This document shows positions 1-8,657 of a stretch of 11,324 nucleotides of DNA, piece by piece. The notes under the pieces are model-generated. The model did no database searches. It was not told the DNA's origin and worked only from the letters and a program-made list of their open reading frames with translations. Each line of letters opens with the position of its first letter. Positions within the stretch are counted from its first letter, which is position 1. The DNA lies in the NCBI GenBank assembly GCA_902796295.1, contig CADBOL010000329.1, positions 1-11,324 of the forward strand. The letters are read 5' to 3'. Source of the DNA: Oscillospiraceae bacterium (GTDB taxonomy: Bacteria; Bacillota; Clostridia; Oscillospirales; Acutalibacteraceae). The translations under genes were made by a program, and so were the position numbers.

Positions 1-1418
1 ATGTTGTCGGTTCAAGTGAATCAGCGGCAAATTCAACACTTCAGAGTAAAGGATTCAAAGTCAAATCAACGAGCGAATACAGCGGTACAGTTGCAAGCGG
101 CAATGTTATCAGTCAGTCACCGGCGGCAGGTTCTCCCGCTCAGACCGGAGATACGGTAAATATTGTTATCAGCAAGGGAAAAGAATCTTTGTCCGTTCCC
201 AATGTTGTCGGGCTTAATGAATCCGCGGCAAAAACTGCGCTTCAGAACAAGGGGTTCAGTGTCAAATCAACCGATGAATACAACAGTACAGTCAAAAGCG
301 GAAATGTTATCAGTCAATCTCCGGCGGCGGGTTCTTCTGCCAAAACGGGAGATACAGTCAGCATCGTTGTAAGCAAAGGAAAAGAATCGGTTTCTGTTCC
401 GGATGTTGTCGGGTTAAGTGAATCCTCGGCTAATTCAGCCCTTCAGGGAAAAGGATTCAAAGTCAGGTCAACAAGTGAATACAGCGATACGGTTGCAAGC
501 GGCAATGTTATAAGTCAGTCTCCCGCAGCGGGTTCTGCCGCCGACAAGGGAGATACGGTAAGTATTGTTGTGAGCAAAGGGAAAGAACCTTTTACTGTTC
601 CGAATGTAGTAGGGTCAAGCGAATCCTCAGCAAATTCAACCCTTCAGGGAAAAGGATTCAAAGTCAAGTCAACAAGCGAATACAGCGATACGGTTGCAAG
701 CGGGAATGTTATAAGTCAGTATCCCGCAGCGGGTTCTCCTGCCAAAACAGGAGATACGGTAAGTATTGTAGTAAGTAAGGGAAAAGAACCTTTGACTGTT
801 CCGAATGTTGTCGGATCAAATGAATCTTCGGCAAATTCAACCCTTAAAGAAAAAGGATTCAAAGTCAAGTCGACAAGTGTATACAGCGATACGGTTGCAA
901 GCGGCAATGTTATCAGTCAGTCTCCGGCACCGGGTTCTTCTGCCTACAGCGGAGACACAGTAACCATAGTAGTAAGTAAAGGAAAGGAACCTGTTTCCGT
1001 TCCGAATGTTGTTGGATTAAGCGAAGCTTCGGCAAACTCGGCCCTTCAAAGCAAAGGGTTCAAAACCGAGTCAACAAGCGACTTCAGCAATACTGTTGCT
1101 GCAGGCAACGTCATAAGCCAGTCTCCCGCGGCCGGTTCTGCCGCCAACAAAGGAGATACGGTAAGTATTCTTATAAGTAAAGGTAAACAGCCGATTACGG
1201 TATCGTTTAACGCTTGCGGCGGAAGTGTAAGCCCGGGCAGCAAGAATGTATATTACGGCGAAGCTTACGGGAATCTGCCGATACCGACCAGAAACAATTA
1301 CACTTTTGTCGGATGGTATACTTCTTCAAACGGCGGAACCCCAATAACTCCGGGGTCAAAAGTCGAATCGGAAGAAGCACACACGCTTTATGCTCAATGG
1401 AAAGAAAACTCTGCATAA
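1..1418 (+). CDS. PASTA-repeat extracellular protein with C-terminal Flg_new repeat, 5' partial
   Basis: The reading frame is open from the left edge (first full codon at 3) to TAA at 1416-1418, so the true start lies outside the window; the TTG at 189 is internal to a repeat and is not a start. The visible 471 residues consist of six PASTA repeats of 67 residues, the first partial, each with a VPNVVG-type opening, a GFKVKST core, a [13 protein letters not shown] segment and a [12 protein letters not shown] end. The last ~74 residues form one Listeria-Bacteroides (Flg_new / InlB B) repeat, with a NACGG-type strand, FVGWYT and a final LYAQW. PASTA domains are known to bind uncrosslinked peptidoglycan or muropeptides and usually occur in Stk1/PrkC kinases or PBPs. 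Neither a kinase nor a PBP catalytic domain is visible here, and the missing N-terminus could hold one. An extracellular cell-wall role is inferred. No LPXTG anchor is present at the C-terminus. Confidence 0.9.
   Translation, partial: VVGSSESAANSTLQSKGFKVKSTSEYSGTVASGNVISQSPAAGSPAQTGDTVNIVISKGKESLSVPNVVGLNESAAKTALQNKGFSVKSTDEYNSTVKSGNVISQSPAAGSSAKTGDTVSIVVSKGKESVSVPDVVGLSESSANSALQGKGFKVRSTSEYSDTVASGNVISQSPAAGSAADKGDTVSIVVSKGKEPFTVPNVVGSSESSANSTLQGKGFKVKSTSEYSDTVASGNVISQYPAAGSPAKTGDTVSIVVSKGKEPLTVPNVVGSNESSANSTLKEKGFKVKSTSVYSDTVASGNVISQSPAPGSSAYSGDTVTIVVSKGKEPVSVPNVVGLSEASANSALQSKGFKTESTSDFSNTVAAGNVISQSPAAGSAANKGDTVSILISKGKQPITVSFNACGGSVSPGSKNVYYGEAYGNLPIPTRNNYTFVGWYTSSNGGTPITPGSKVESEEAHTLYAQWKENSA
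3..1193 (+). repeat. Tandem 201-bp repeats encoding PASTA domains
   Basis: Six in-frame units with a period of 201 bp: a partial first unit (3-188), then units beginning at 189, 390, 591, 792 and 993 and ending at 1193. The units at 390, 591 and 792 are the most alike at DNA level, for example the stretch encoding [19 protein letters not shown]. The second unit (189) and the last (993) are more diverged. This pattern suggests expansion by recombination inside the gene. The repeats are coding and contiguous, with no spacers, so this is not a CRISPR array. Confidence 0.93.
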
Positions 1419-1443
1419 AACTGAATAAGCATATATTAATAAA

Positions 1444-1485
1444 GGCTGCCGCAAATGGTAAAAACCGGATGCGGCAGTCTCTTTT
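1444..1485. terminator. Probable bidirectional intrinsic terminator between convergent genes
   Basis: An 8-bp perfect stem, CTGCCGCA (1446-1453) with TGCGGCAG (1470-1477), is extended by two further pairs (one G-T). A GGT/ACC pairing is possible inside the 16-nt loop. On the + strand it is followed by TCTCTTTT, and on the - strand by CCTTTATT, so it can serve both the PASTA gene and the five-gene operon ending at 1557. The U-tracts are moderate rather than strong. The rest of 1419-1556 is AT-rich with nothing else recognisable. Confidence 0.75.
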
Positions 1486-1556
1486 AATCAGTTATTAATA
1501 TTTTAAAGATTATTTTGTAAAAACCATATATAAACTACCTGCTGACTGATATCTGT

Positions 1557-3698
1557 CTAATGCAGTTTCGCTGTCTGGCGCTGGGCCATGACGAGGGAGG
1601 CGTAGATACCGCCTTTTTTCATCAGCTCGTTGTGCGTGCCGACCTCGACGATTTTTCCTTTTTCAATGACAACAAGCCGGTCGGCGTTTCTCAGGGTTGA
1701 GAGACGGTGCGCTATCGCGAAGGTAGTTCTGCCTTTGACAAGGCGCGCGAGAGCTTCCTGTATCGCTTCTTCCGTTTCGGGGTCGAGTGCACTGGTTGCC
1801 TCGTCGAGGATAAGGATTTCCGGATTCCTGAGCACGGCTCTCGCAATTGAAACGCGCTGCCTTTCTCCTCCGGAAAGGGTGTGTCCGTCTTCACCTATTA
1901 TGGTGTTGTAGCCGTCGCTGAGATTGATGATAAAATCATGTGCGTTAGCCGCTTTAGCCGCTGCTATGACCTCGGCGGGCGTGGCTCCGGGTCTCGCATA
2001 GGCAATATTGTCATAGACCGTGCCTGCAAAAAGGAATGTTTCCTGGAATACAACACCGACCTTTGAGTGATAGTCATTGAGTGAGATATCCTTGACATCC
2101 GTGCCGTTTATCTTTATGCTGCCGCTGTCTGTGTCATAGAGCCGCAGCACGAGGTTGATAAATGTGCTTTTGCCTGCGCCGGAGTGACCGACAAGGCCTA
2201 TCATTTCACCTTGATTCACGGTGAGATTGATATCTCTGAGCACCGGTTCATAAGTCTTGTATCCGAACTGAACATTCTCAAAAACTATTTCTCCGTCAAG
2301 GTTTGCGGGTAGCGGGTTTTCGGCGTCATTGACATCGTGTTTTTCATCTATTATTTCAAATATTTTGATAAGGCTCGTCGAAACTTCACCCAGTCGTCTG
2401 GGCAGGGACGACATCCATCTGAGCGGCTCATAGATGTAGGCGAGATAGAGAGTGAACGCCAGAAGTTCCCCGACGGAGATTCTTCCCGTGAGCACCTGCC
2501 TGCCTCCGAAATAAATCACAAAGAATTCGCCTATGCCCATTAAGAACTGAAGCAGGGGGGAGGCTATTGCCCACATATGCTCGTTGCTTGACTGAACGTC
2601 GGCAAGTTTTTTTGAAGCGGTGGCAAATTTTGTTATCTCCCTCTCTTCGCTGCCGAATGTCTTTACAACCCTGATTCCCTTGACAATATCATGGAGGATT
2701 GATGTTGCCCTTGATTCGCTTCGCCATTGTTTTTCATACCTGACTCTTATCCTGCCCCAGAATTTGGTTATCGCATAAAGCACCAGAGGAACGGGCAGCA
2801 GCACTATAACAGTCAGCGAGGGGCTGATTCTCAGCAGTATTATGAGGATGACTATGAACATCACAAGTTTTGATATAAGATATATGCCCTGCTCGGTGAT
2901 GAACTGCTTTATTTTTTCCGTATCGTTGAGGATTCTTGTCTGCAGGTCGCCCGAGGTTCTGTTTGACATTGACGAGGCTGAGAGGCGCTGCATCCTGTCA
3001 TAGACGGTTACCCGCAGATCATTTGAGATGTTTCCGCCGATTTTGTTTGCGCGGCGCCCGCTTATCACATCAAATATAAGGCCGAGAATCTGAATCGCGC
3101 CGATCATAACGGCGGTCATTATTACTCCTTTGACCATATCCGCGCGGGCCAGATCCGATGCGTTGAGATAATTGTCTATGAGACGCTGGTTGAATACGGG
3201 GAGCAGAGCTCCGCATATTGATGAAAGAATTATAAAGAATCCCGAAAACAGCAGTGACGGAAGATATGGCTTCGCGAGGATAAGGAGCTTCTTCAGCAGA
3301 TACGTCTTTTTGGCGCAGAAAAGGCAGGTGCTCATACCTTTGGCATAGTGTCTGCCGCATACAGGACAGATTCTGAACCCCGATTTGTTTATTTCGGTGT
3401 GCTCGCCTGTTTTGATATAGTAATTGACAACTTTGCTGAATTCGCCTATTTCCTCGACCTGAGACATCGAATACCGGCATACCGTGATACCGTCGGCAGG
3501 GTCACCCTCATCAATGCCTCCAGGCATTATTTCAAGCTCGCCGCAGCCGACATAGGTGCGCATTATCAGCTCTCCCGCCTCGCGGCGGAAAAGCTCTTCA
3601 CCGTCTGCTTTCGCAGTTATGAATTTACCGTCAAAGGTCAGAATACCGTCACAGTATCCGCCGCTGCCGTTCATGTCAAATTTTACTTCGGTAATCAT
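1557..3698 (-). CDS. ABC exporter half-transporter (permease-ATPase) with N-terminal zinc-ribbon domain, ABC-B
   Basis: A 713-residue protein counted from ATG 3698. That ATG has a CGGAG ribosome binding site at 3705-3709, six bases upstream; a TTG at 3713 would add five residues but fits worse. Residues ~1-130 form a soluble domain ending in a zinc ribbon, C111-x2-C114-x10-C125-x2-C128. A six-helix type IV exporter membrane domain follows (~140-430), then a complete nucleotide-binding domain: A-loop Y480, Walker A GHSGAGKST (504-512), Q552, signature LSGGERQR (608-615), Walker B ILILDE (628-633), D-loop SALD and H664. All ATPase residues are present. The soluble N-terminus looks like a small beta-rich, PH-like fold with a final helix (EFSKVVNYY); this is inference. 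The gene lies 21 bp after the DUF1854 gene, which a second ABC half precedes, so a heterodimer with that half is likely. Substrate unknown. Standard exporters of this type are ~580 aa; the excess is the N-terminal domain. Confidence 0.92.
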   Translation of the reverse strand: MITEVKFDMNGSGGYCDGILTFDGKFITAKADGEELFRREAGELIMRTYVGCGELEIMPGGIDEGDPADGITVCRYSMSQVEEIGEFSKVVNYYIKTGEHTEINKSGFRICPVCGRHYAKGMSTCLFCAKKTYLLKKLLILAKPYLPSLLFSGFFIILSSICGALLPVFNQRLIDNYLNASDLARADMVKGVIMTAVMIGAIQILGLIFDVISGRRANKIGGNISNDLRVTVYDRMQRLSASSMSNRTSGDLQTRILNDTEKIKQFITEQGIYLISKLVMFIVILIILLRISPSLTVIVLLPVPLVLYAITKFWGRIRVRYEKQWRSESRATSILHDIVKGIRVVKTFGSEEREITKFATASKKLADVQSSNEHMWAIASPLLQFLMGIGEFFVIYFGGRQVLTGRISVGELLAFTLYLAYIYEPLRWMSSLPRRLGEVSTSLIKIFEIIDEKHDVNDAENPLPANLDGEIVFENVQFGYKTYEPVLRDINLTVNQGEMIGLVGHSGAGKSTFINLVLRLYDTDSGSIKINGTDVKDISLNDYHSKVGVVFQETFLFAGTVYDNIAYARPGATPAEVIAAAKAANAHDFIINLSDGYNTIIGEDGHTLSGGERQRVSIARAVLRNPEILILDEATSALDPETEEAIQEALARLVKGRTTFAIAHRLSTLRNADRLVVIEKGKIVEVGTHNELMKKGGIYASLVMAQRQTAKLH

Positions 3699-3719
3699 AA
3701 CGCGCTCCGTCAATAATAA

Positions 3720-4241
3720 TCAATAAATATACGGGTCGAGATTTCTTCTGCTCTTTCCCGATATTTTTCCGTAATCGGGAATATTGTATCTGTTTCCGTC
3801 AACGTCTATGATATCAAAGCCGTCGCCGTGATAGCGGATGTTTTTTGTGATATTCTTTACCGTGAAATTCTTTTTGCGTTCGCCTATCATAACATCAAAA
3901 TAAAAATTGCCGAATTTTTCCTTTACGGATTTTATCTCTGTGATGACCGGGCAGAAATACCGCTTGGAAAGCTCGCTATTTATCATTGCCTGCTGCTCCG
4001 GTGAGAAATCCCCGAGCGTTTCGATAATTCCGATCTCGTTTTTATCCACATCGCTGATGCAGATATAATCATCCGGCTGTGTCAGCGGCAGAGCGCGCAT
4101 AAGGATGACGCGCCTGTATTCCGTGCCCTTTATTTTCGCGCCAAGAAAGCCGTTTGGCATTTCAAAGAATTCGCAGTCAGAGGGGGAAACATATTCTGTT
4201 TTGAGGGTGTCGGGAGAAATTGTCTGAATATTATCACTCAT
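3720..4241 (-). CDS. DUF1854 family protein, accessory to ABC exporter
   Basis: A 173-residue soluble protein. The start is set at ATG 4241 because a strong AAGGAGG (4251-4257) lies nine bases upstream; an ATG at 4274 would add 11 basic residues inside the preceding gene and has no comparable site. The sequence follows the DUF1854 pattern: RRVILMRALPLTQPDDYI near the middle, then KNEIGIIETLGDF, a RYFCPVITEIKSV segment, a beta strand pair, a DIIDVDGNRYNIPD strand and a final SGKSRRNLDPYIY. There is no signal peptide or membrane helix, so it should be cytosolic. The start overlaps the upstream ABC gene by 8 bp, and the next ABC gene follows by 21 bp, so the three are probably co-translated. In other bacteria DUF1854 genes also sit beside ABC transporters, including, as I recall, clusters annotated as cyanophycin-associated. 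No cyanophycin gene is in this window, so that role is not claimed. Biochemical function unknown. Confidence 0.88.
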   Translation of the reverse strand: MSDNIQTISPDTLKTEYVSPSDCEFFEMPNGFLGAKIKGTEYRRVILMRALPLTQPDDYICISDVDKNEIGIIETLGDFSPEQQAMINSELSKRYFCPVITEIKSVKEKFGNFYFDVMIGERKKNFTVKNITKNIRYHGDGFDIIDVDGNRYNIPDYGKISGKSRRNLDPYIY

Positions 4242-6600
4242 GGTGTGTTTCCTCCTTTTCATCTTCTGCGGCATATTCGGCTTCGCCGCCGATGCCTATT
4301 GTCTTGAGAGCCTCCGCCTGAATCTTATATAGGCGGTAGAATTCGCCTTTCTGACGGATGAGCTCCTGATATGTGCCGTATTCGACTGTTTTTCCCTCGT
4401 CAATGACGGCAAGATAGTCGCTGTCTCTCAGTGTTGAGAGCCTGTGAGCTATGGCTATTGTCGTTCTTCCTTTTGAGAGTGATGAGAGTGAGCGCTGTAT
4501 GTTTCTCTCTGTTTCGGTATCCATTGCCGCGGTTGCCTCATCGAGGATAAGTATTTTCGGATTCTGTATTATGGTTCTCGCGATTGAAATCCTCTGCTTC
4601 TCGCCTCCCGAGAGAGACTGGCCTCCGGCTCCGACTCTTGTTTCATAACCGTCGGGGAGTTTCATTATGAAATCATGTGCGCAGGCCGCTTTGGCAGCGG
4701 CAATAACCTCATCCATTGAAGCATCTGGCTTTGCGTATCTTATATTGTCTGCAATGGAGCCGATGAAAAGATAAATATCCTGTGAAACAAGGCCTATATT
4801 TCTTCGAAGCTCCGCGAGCTTCAGGTCTTTGACATCGATTCCGTCAATCTTTATGCTGCCCTCTTTTGCGTCATAAAGGCGGGCAATCAGGTTTGCTATA
4901 GTGGTTTTGCCGGCGCCCGTCTTACCTACGATACCGAGCATTGTGCCGGCATCCACGCGCAGACTCAGTTTGTTGATTACCGGTCTCGCCGGTTCATACT
5001 CAAATTCGAGCTCGTTTATTTCAATACTGCCCTGAAGATTATCAAATCCCACGGCATTCTCTTTTTCGGTAATATCCGGCAGCGCGTCGGAAATCTCAAA
5101 AACACGCTGGGCGGAATCGGAGCACCTTGCCCACCAGTTTGAAATCCAGGAAAGGAAGCCGAACGGTTCCTTGAGCATATTGACATAGACTATGAAGCTC
5201 AGCAGGGTGCCTGTGGTCATATTGTTCTCGCCCTTTGCCACCATGACTCCGCCCGCTCCGAGCACTACGGTTGTGATGAGCAGGGCAACAATATCCAGCA
5301 GCGGGAAAAGAGTCGCCTCTGAAACACCGACCTTTATTTCCGCATTCATTGCATCGCGCGAAACTTCGCCGAAATGCTCAAATTCGTCATTTTCTTTAGC
5401 AAAAGCTTTTATTACACGCTGGCCGTTGATATTGTCGCTTACTAGCGATCTTGCGCGAGAGCGGGTGACCCACACTCTGTGGTGAAGCCGCCTGAAAAAC
5501 CTGTTGCCCGCAATCAGAGTGAACATAAGCACGGGTGTTGTCCCCAGCGCGATAAAACTCAGCTTCGGGCTCATCATAAACATAATTATGAGCACTCCGA
5601 TAAGAGTGGTTGAATCCAGTATCAGTCTCGGTATTCCGTCGGTGAAAAACCAATATATATTATTCGCGTCTCTTGTGACCCTGTCCATAAGAGAGCCGGT
5701 CTGCTTTGATGAATAGAATCCGATTGAGAGCCGCTGCATCGCCTCAAATATTTTTACTTTCAGGCCGTACATTACGCGCGGCATAATCGAAGCCGACATA
5801 TAGTCGTGAACCATCGTCAGCACGACTTTGAGAAGCCTTATGCCGATAACCGTGAGCAGCAGCGATCCGAGAGCCTTGAGACTTTCCGCAAGGACCGTAT
5901 CGCCCGCGTTTGCGAGGATGTCATCGTAGAGCGCTCTTGTGCTCACCTGCGGGATGAGAACATTTGCCGCGGAATTCAGAAGCATAAAGAAAATAATAAC
6001 CGCAATCTGGGGAGCATGACCTCCGAAGAATTTTATGAGCCTTACCGCGGTGCCTTTATTCTTATCGTGTTTATGGCAGAAATCTTTGCCGGGAGGGCAG
6101 GGAGCACCGCATTTTATGCATTTTCCCCCGTCCGGTCTTCCGTCATTGGGTATTACGATTTCGCCTGATTCTTTCCATGTGTTGAATACTCTCGCGAGCT
6201 TGTCGAATTCTCCCGCCATTCCGGGTGAAAAATAGGTCAGGGGAGAGGTTTCATCTCCGAAAGACATAATAAGCCGCCCCGTAGAGGTGTATCTCTCTAT
6301 TGAAAGAGAGTCGATCTCCTCGGCAGGAACGGCAATGATTTTTTCAATTGCAATTACGGGGTCGGGCGGAACATGTCCGTGTTTCGGCTTGACAGTTTCT
6401 TCACGGCAGAAGGCAAGATAGAGCCCCTTCGTGTCAAAAAACAGCCATGTGTCCGCGTAACACGCTTCGGAGTCCATATCTCCTTTTACGGAGTACAGCG
6501 CTCCGCCGGTGTCAAGTCCGTTTTCCCCGAGAGCTTTCTTGACATATCCGGGCAGCGTATTTTTTTCTCTTTCCGGAAATTCAGGCGGTTTTCTTTTCAT
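4234..6600 (-). CDS. ABC exporter half-transporter (permease-ATPase) with N-terminal zinc-ribbon domain, ABC-A
   Basis: A 788-residue protein starting at ATG 6600, five bases after the stop of the U32 gene. No strong ribosome binding site is seen (AGGAA is ~16 bases away), so translational coupling is likely. Residues ~35-145 form a soluble, beta-rich domain that resembles a bacterial PH-like fold (inference), followed by a zinc ribbon C161-x2-C164-x10-C175-x2-H178. The membrane domain spans ~195-490 with about six helices. The ATPase domain has A-loop Y535, Walker A GKTGAGKTT (559-567), Q607, signature LSGGEKQR (663-670), Walker B ILILDE (683-688), an unusual D-loop AAMD, and H719. The tail after ~765 is Glu/Ala-rich and acidic. 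The zinc-ribbon spacing is the same as in the other ABC half of the operon, which supports a paired complex. MsbA/LmrA-like multidrug or lipid exporters are the general relatives; the substrate cannot be read from the sequence. Confidence 0.92.
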   Translation of the reverse strand: MKRKPPEFPEREKNTLPGYVKKALGENGLDTGGALYSVKGDMDSEACYADTWLFFDTKGLYLAFCREETVKPKHGHVPPDPVIAIEKIIAVPAEEIDSLSIERYTSTGRLIMSFGDETSPLTYFSPGMAGEFDKLARVFNTWKESGEIVIPNDGRPDGGKCIKCGAPCPPGKDFCHKHDKNKGTAVRLIKFFGGHAPQIAVIIFFMLLNSAANVLIPQVSTRALYDDILANAGDTVLAESLKALGSLLLTVIGIRLLKVVLTMVHDYMSASIMPRVMYGLKVKIFEAMQRLSIGFYSSKQTGSLMDRVTRDANNIYWFFTDGIPRLILDSTTLIGVLIIMFMMSPKLSFIALGTTPVLMFTLIAGNRFFRRLHHRVWVTRSRARSLVSDNINGQRVIKAFAKENDEFEHFGEVSRDAMNAEIKVGVSEATLFPLLDIVALLITTVVLGAGGVMVAKGENNMTTGTLLSFIVYVNMLKEPFGFLSWISNWWARCSDSAQRVFEISDALPDITEKENAVGFDNLQGSIEINELEFEYEPARPVINKLSLRVDAGTMLGIVGKTGAGKTTIANLIARLYDAKEGSIKIDGIDVKDLKLAELRRNIGLVSQDIYLFIGSIADNIRYAKPDASMDEVIAAAKAACAHDFIMKLPDGYETRVGAGGQSLSGGEKQRISIARTIIQNPKILILDEATAAMDTETERNIQRSLSSLSKGRTTIAIAHRLSTLRDSDYLAVIDEGKTVEYGTYQELIRQKGEFYRLYKIQAEALKTIGIGGEAEYAAEDEKEETHHE
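4251..4257 (-). promoter_or_regulatory. Strong ribosome binding site inside the upstream ABC gene
   Basis: AAGGAGG on the minus strand, nine bases before ATG 4241 and within the last codons of the upstream ABC gene. It is the best Shine-Dalgarno match in the operon and decides the start of the DUF1854 protein. It suggests that this protein is translated efficiently relative to the ABC halves. Confidence 0.85.
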
Positions 6601-6605
6601 AACTG

Positions 6606-8657
6606 TTAAAGAATATTCCTGTAATACAGGCCTCGCGTATATTCATAACCGGGAGCATTTCCTTTGAGGTAATCCCCGATTATTTTTTCGGTTTCATTTT
6701 TATTTTCTGTTGTAAAATACAATAAATCAAAATCCGTGTTTTCTATTTCACCGGTTTTATCGGTCATGCACAGCGGCACGGAATTGAATATATGGCTGAA
6801 TCCGTTTGAGCATCGCACCGGAAATCTGATTCCGAGGCGGTCCTCGATGAAGCTTTCCCTTTTGCACTGAGTGCAGGAAAGTTTATTTTTAACCGGGCAG
6901 TTTCTCGTAATCATAAGAGGCAGCCGCCCGTAAACAATGCTTCCGCGGGGAATTTCACCGCCGAGAGCGGCGATATCCCTGAGCCGGAGCTCGGGAGAAA
7001 GGAGGCAGTCAACGGCGCCGGCATCTTTCATCACTTCAAGCGAGATGCTGTTGAAAACATTCATACCGAGGCCTGCCGCAAAAGGCATATCAATGCTTTT
7101 GGCAATCCCAATACCGTCAATATTGCCGGCGAGCGCGAGATTAACTCCGAGCGCTCTGAGGTGTTTCAGGTTTTCAATATATTTATCCGCGGACGAAAAG
7201 ACATTCACCGGTATTTCTGCGGCGACTTCTTCATTGTCCGCGAGAAGTCTCTCTACCGTTTCACCGGGTGTATCAAGCGGAATAATCACTCTGTCGGCTT
7301 TTACGCCTTCCGGGATTCCGGCATGATCGAAAAATCTGATATGCAGTTTTCTTTTCTTTTCCGCACGGTGTGGAGCGATGATGATTTCCCTGTTATTCAG
7401 AGAATAAGGCTCGCGGTGAGATATTGATTTTTCAAGCTCCGCCAGCGCGTCTCTTCTTAAGGAATTGAGCGCAGAAGCGGGGAGATAAAGGCCGGGATCG
7501 ATTTCACATTTTATATCTGCCGCATAAAACTGAGTCCCGCCGCATTTTGACAGTCTGGCGGCGGCTTCTTCCGCCGTGATTTCCCTGGTGACAGCTTCCG
7601 AAGGTATGACGGCGCAGGAAACCTGCGCGAAATAATTTTCATATTTGACATTCAGAGAGGGTTCTTTGCCTTTTCTGAGCGTAAAAAACATTTTTACGGG
7701 AATAAGAGGGTTTTCATTATCATATAAATGAGAAAGAGAATTGAGCACGGCGCCCGAATCCTCAACATTCTCTTTTGTCCTGATTCCGAACATATCTTTT
7801 GACAGCTGGGAATCATAATAACCGCGGGTAAATCCCGACCGTGAGAAAACAGAGCCGAGAGCCTCGGTGACCGAGGAATCATCTTTTCCGTCAAGTTTAT
7901 TGCGGCATGCCGTAACGGCGGCCGCGACATATTCCGGGCGCTTCATCCTGCCCTCAATCTTGAATGACATCACGCCTGTTTCTGCAAGCTCGGGCAGAGA
8001 ATCAATGAGCGATAGATCCTTTAGACTCAGGTTGTGTCCGCCTTTGCCGTTCACTCCGAAAGGAAGGCGGCAGGGCTGGGCGCAAAGGCCTCTGTTGCCG
8101 CTTCTTCCGCCGAGGATGCTGCTCATCAGACACTGGCCTGAAAGGCACATACAGAGTGCTCCGTGAACAAAAACCTCGAGCTCGATACCGGTGTTTGCGG
8201 CGATGCTTTCTATCTCCTCCCGGGAGCACTCCCGGGGGATGACCGCGCGCGAAAATCCGGCATCCTCCAGCAGGTTTATGCCGTAGGCGCTGCTGACGCT
8301 CATCTGAGTTGAAGCGTGCAGAGGTATTCCGGGGCATATTTCCTTTATAAGACGGGCTATCCCCGGATCCTGGACTATGAAACCGTCTGCTCCGAGACGG
8401 CAGACACGGATTATCTCATCCTTTGCCTCATCGAGCTCACGGTCCGAAACAAGAGTGTTCAGGGTGATATAGACCTTCACCGCGCGGGCGTGGCAGTATT
8501 GTATGGCGCGTTCGATCTCATCATAGCCGAAATTTGACGCGTTGCGTCTCGCGTTGAATGATTTGCCGCCGAAATATACGGCATCCGCCCCGCATCTCAC
8601 TGCGGAAACTATACTTTCGGATCCGCCTGCGGGAGCGAGGATTTCCGGCTTTGTCAT
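6606..8657 (-). CDS. Peptidase U32 / RlhA-like protein (probable RNA hydroxylation factor)
   Basis: A 683-residue protein. Its ATG at 8657 overlaps the zapA stop as ATGA, with only a weak ribosome binding site, so it is probably coupled to zapA. The N-terminal half is a U32 TIM-barrel-like domain: PEILAPAGGSES at the start, HASTQMSV at 114-121, EVFVHGALCMCLSGQC at 161-176, GNRGLCAQPCR at 187-197, and SFKIEGRMKRPEYVA at 231-245. Cysteines 169, 171, 176, 192 and 196 contain the set expected to hold an Fe-S cluster. The central part (~330-420) fits the DUF3656 region found in long U32 proteins. A second cysteine group lies near the C-terminus (C587, C595, C598, C616). Long U32 proteins of this layout include E. 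coli RlhA, needed for 5-hydroxycytidine at 23S rRNA position 2501; shorter ones (TrhP) act on tRNA wobble uridine. RlhA-like function is the best guess, but protease or other RNA substrates cannot be excluded. Confidence 0.9.
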   Translation of the reverse strand: MTKPEILAPAGGSESIVSAVRCGADAVYFGGKSFNARRNASNFGYDEIERAIQYCHARAVKVYITLNTLVSDRELDEAKDEIIRVCRLGADGFIVQDPGIARLIKEICPGIPLHASTQMSVSSAYGINLLEDAGFSRAVIPRECSREEIESIAANTGIELEVFVHGALCMCLSGQCLMSSILGGRSGNRGLCAQPCRLPFGVNGKGGHNLSLKDLSLIDSLPELAETGVMSFKIEGRMKRPEYVAAAVTACRNKLDGKDDSSVTEALGSVFSRSGFTRGYYDSQLSKDMFGIRTKENVEDSGAVLNSLSHLYDNENPLIPVKMFFTLRKGKEPSLNVKYENYFAQVSCAVIPSEAVTREITAEEAAARLSKCGGTQFYAADIKCEIDPGLYLPASALNSLRRDALAELEKSISHREPYSLNNREIIIAPHRAEKKRKLHIRFFDHAGIPEGVKADRVIIPLDTPGETVERLLADNEEVAAEIPVNVFSSADKYIENLKHLRALGVNLALAGNIDGIGIAKSIDMPFAAGLGMNVFNSISLEVMKDAGAVDCLLSPELRLRDIAALGGEIPRGSIVYGRLPLMITRNCPVKNKLSCTQCKRESFIEDRLGIRFPVRCSNGFSHIFNSVPLCMTDKTGEIENTDFDLLYFTTENKNETEKIIGDYLKGNAPGYEYTRGLYYRNIL

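Noticed and set aside
189..191. TTG as the start of the PASTA protein
   Set aside because: It falls in the middle of a repeat array, and the same frame stays open with a clear PASTA repeat back to position 3, so it is an internal leucine codon.
3..1193. CRISPR-like or non-coding satellite array
   Set aside because: The 201-bp units are contiguous, in frame and encode clear PASTA domains.
3699..3713. TTG start for ABC-B, adding five residues
   Set aside because: The ATG at 3698 has CGGAG at good spacing, while the TTG has none; the added residues match nothing conserved.
3348..3716. Plus-strand ORF opposite the N-terminus of ABC-B
   Set aside because: It is fully antisense to a well-supported gene, has no ribosome site and resembles no family. 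The other ORFs opposite the operon were rejected for the same reason.
4242..4274. ATG 4274 as the DUF1854 start
   Set aside because: The 11 extra residues are basic and lie in the shadow of the ABC-A tail, and the strong AAGGAGG points to ATG 4241.
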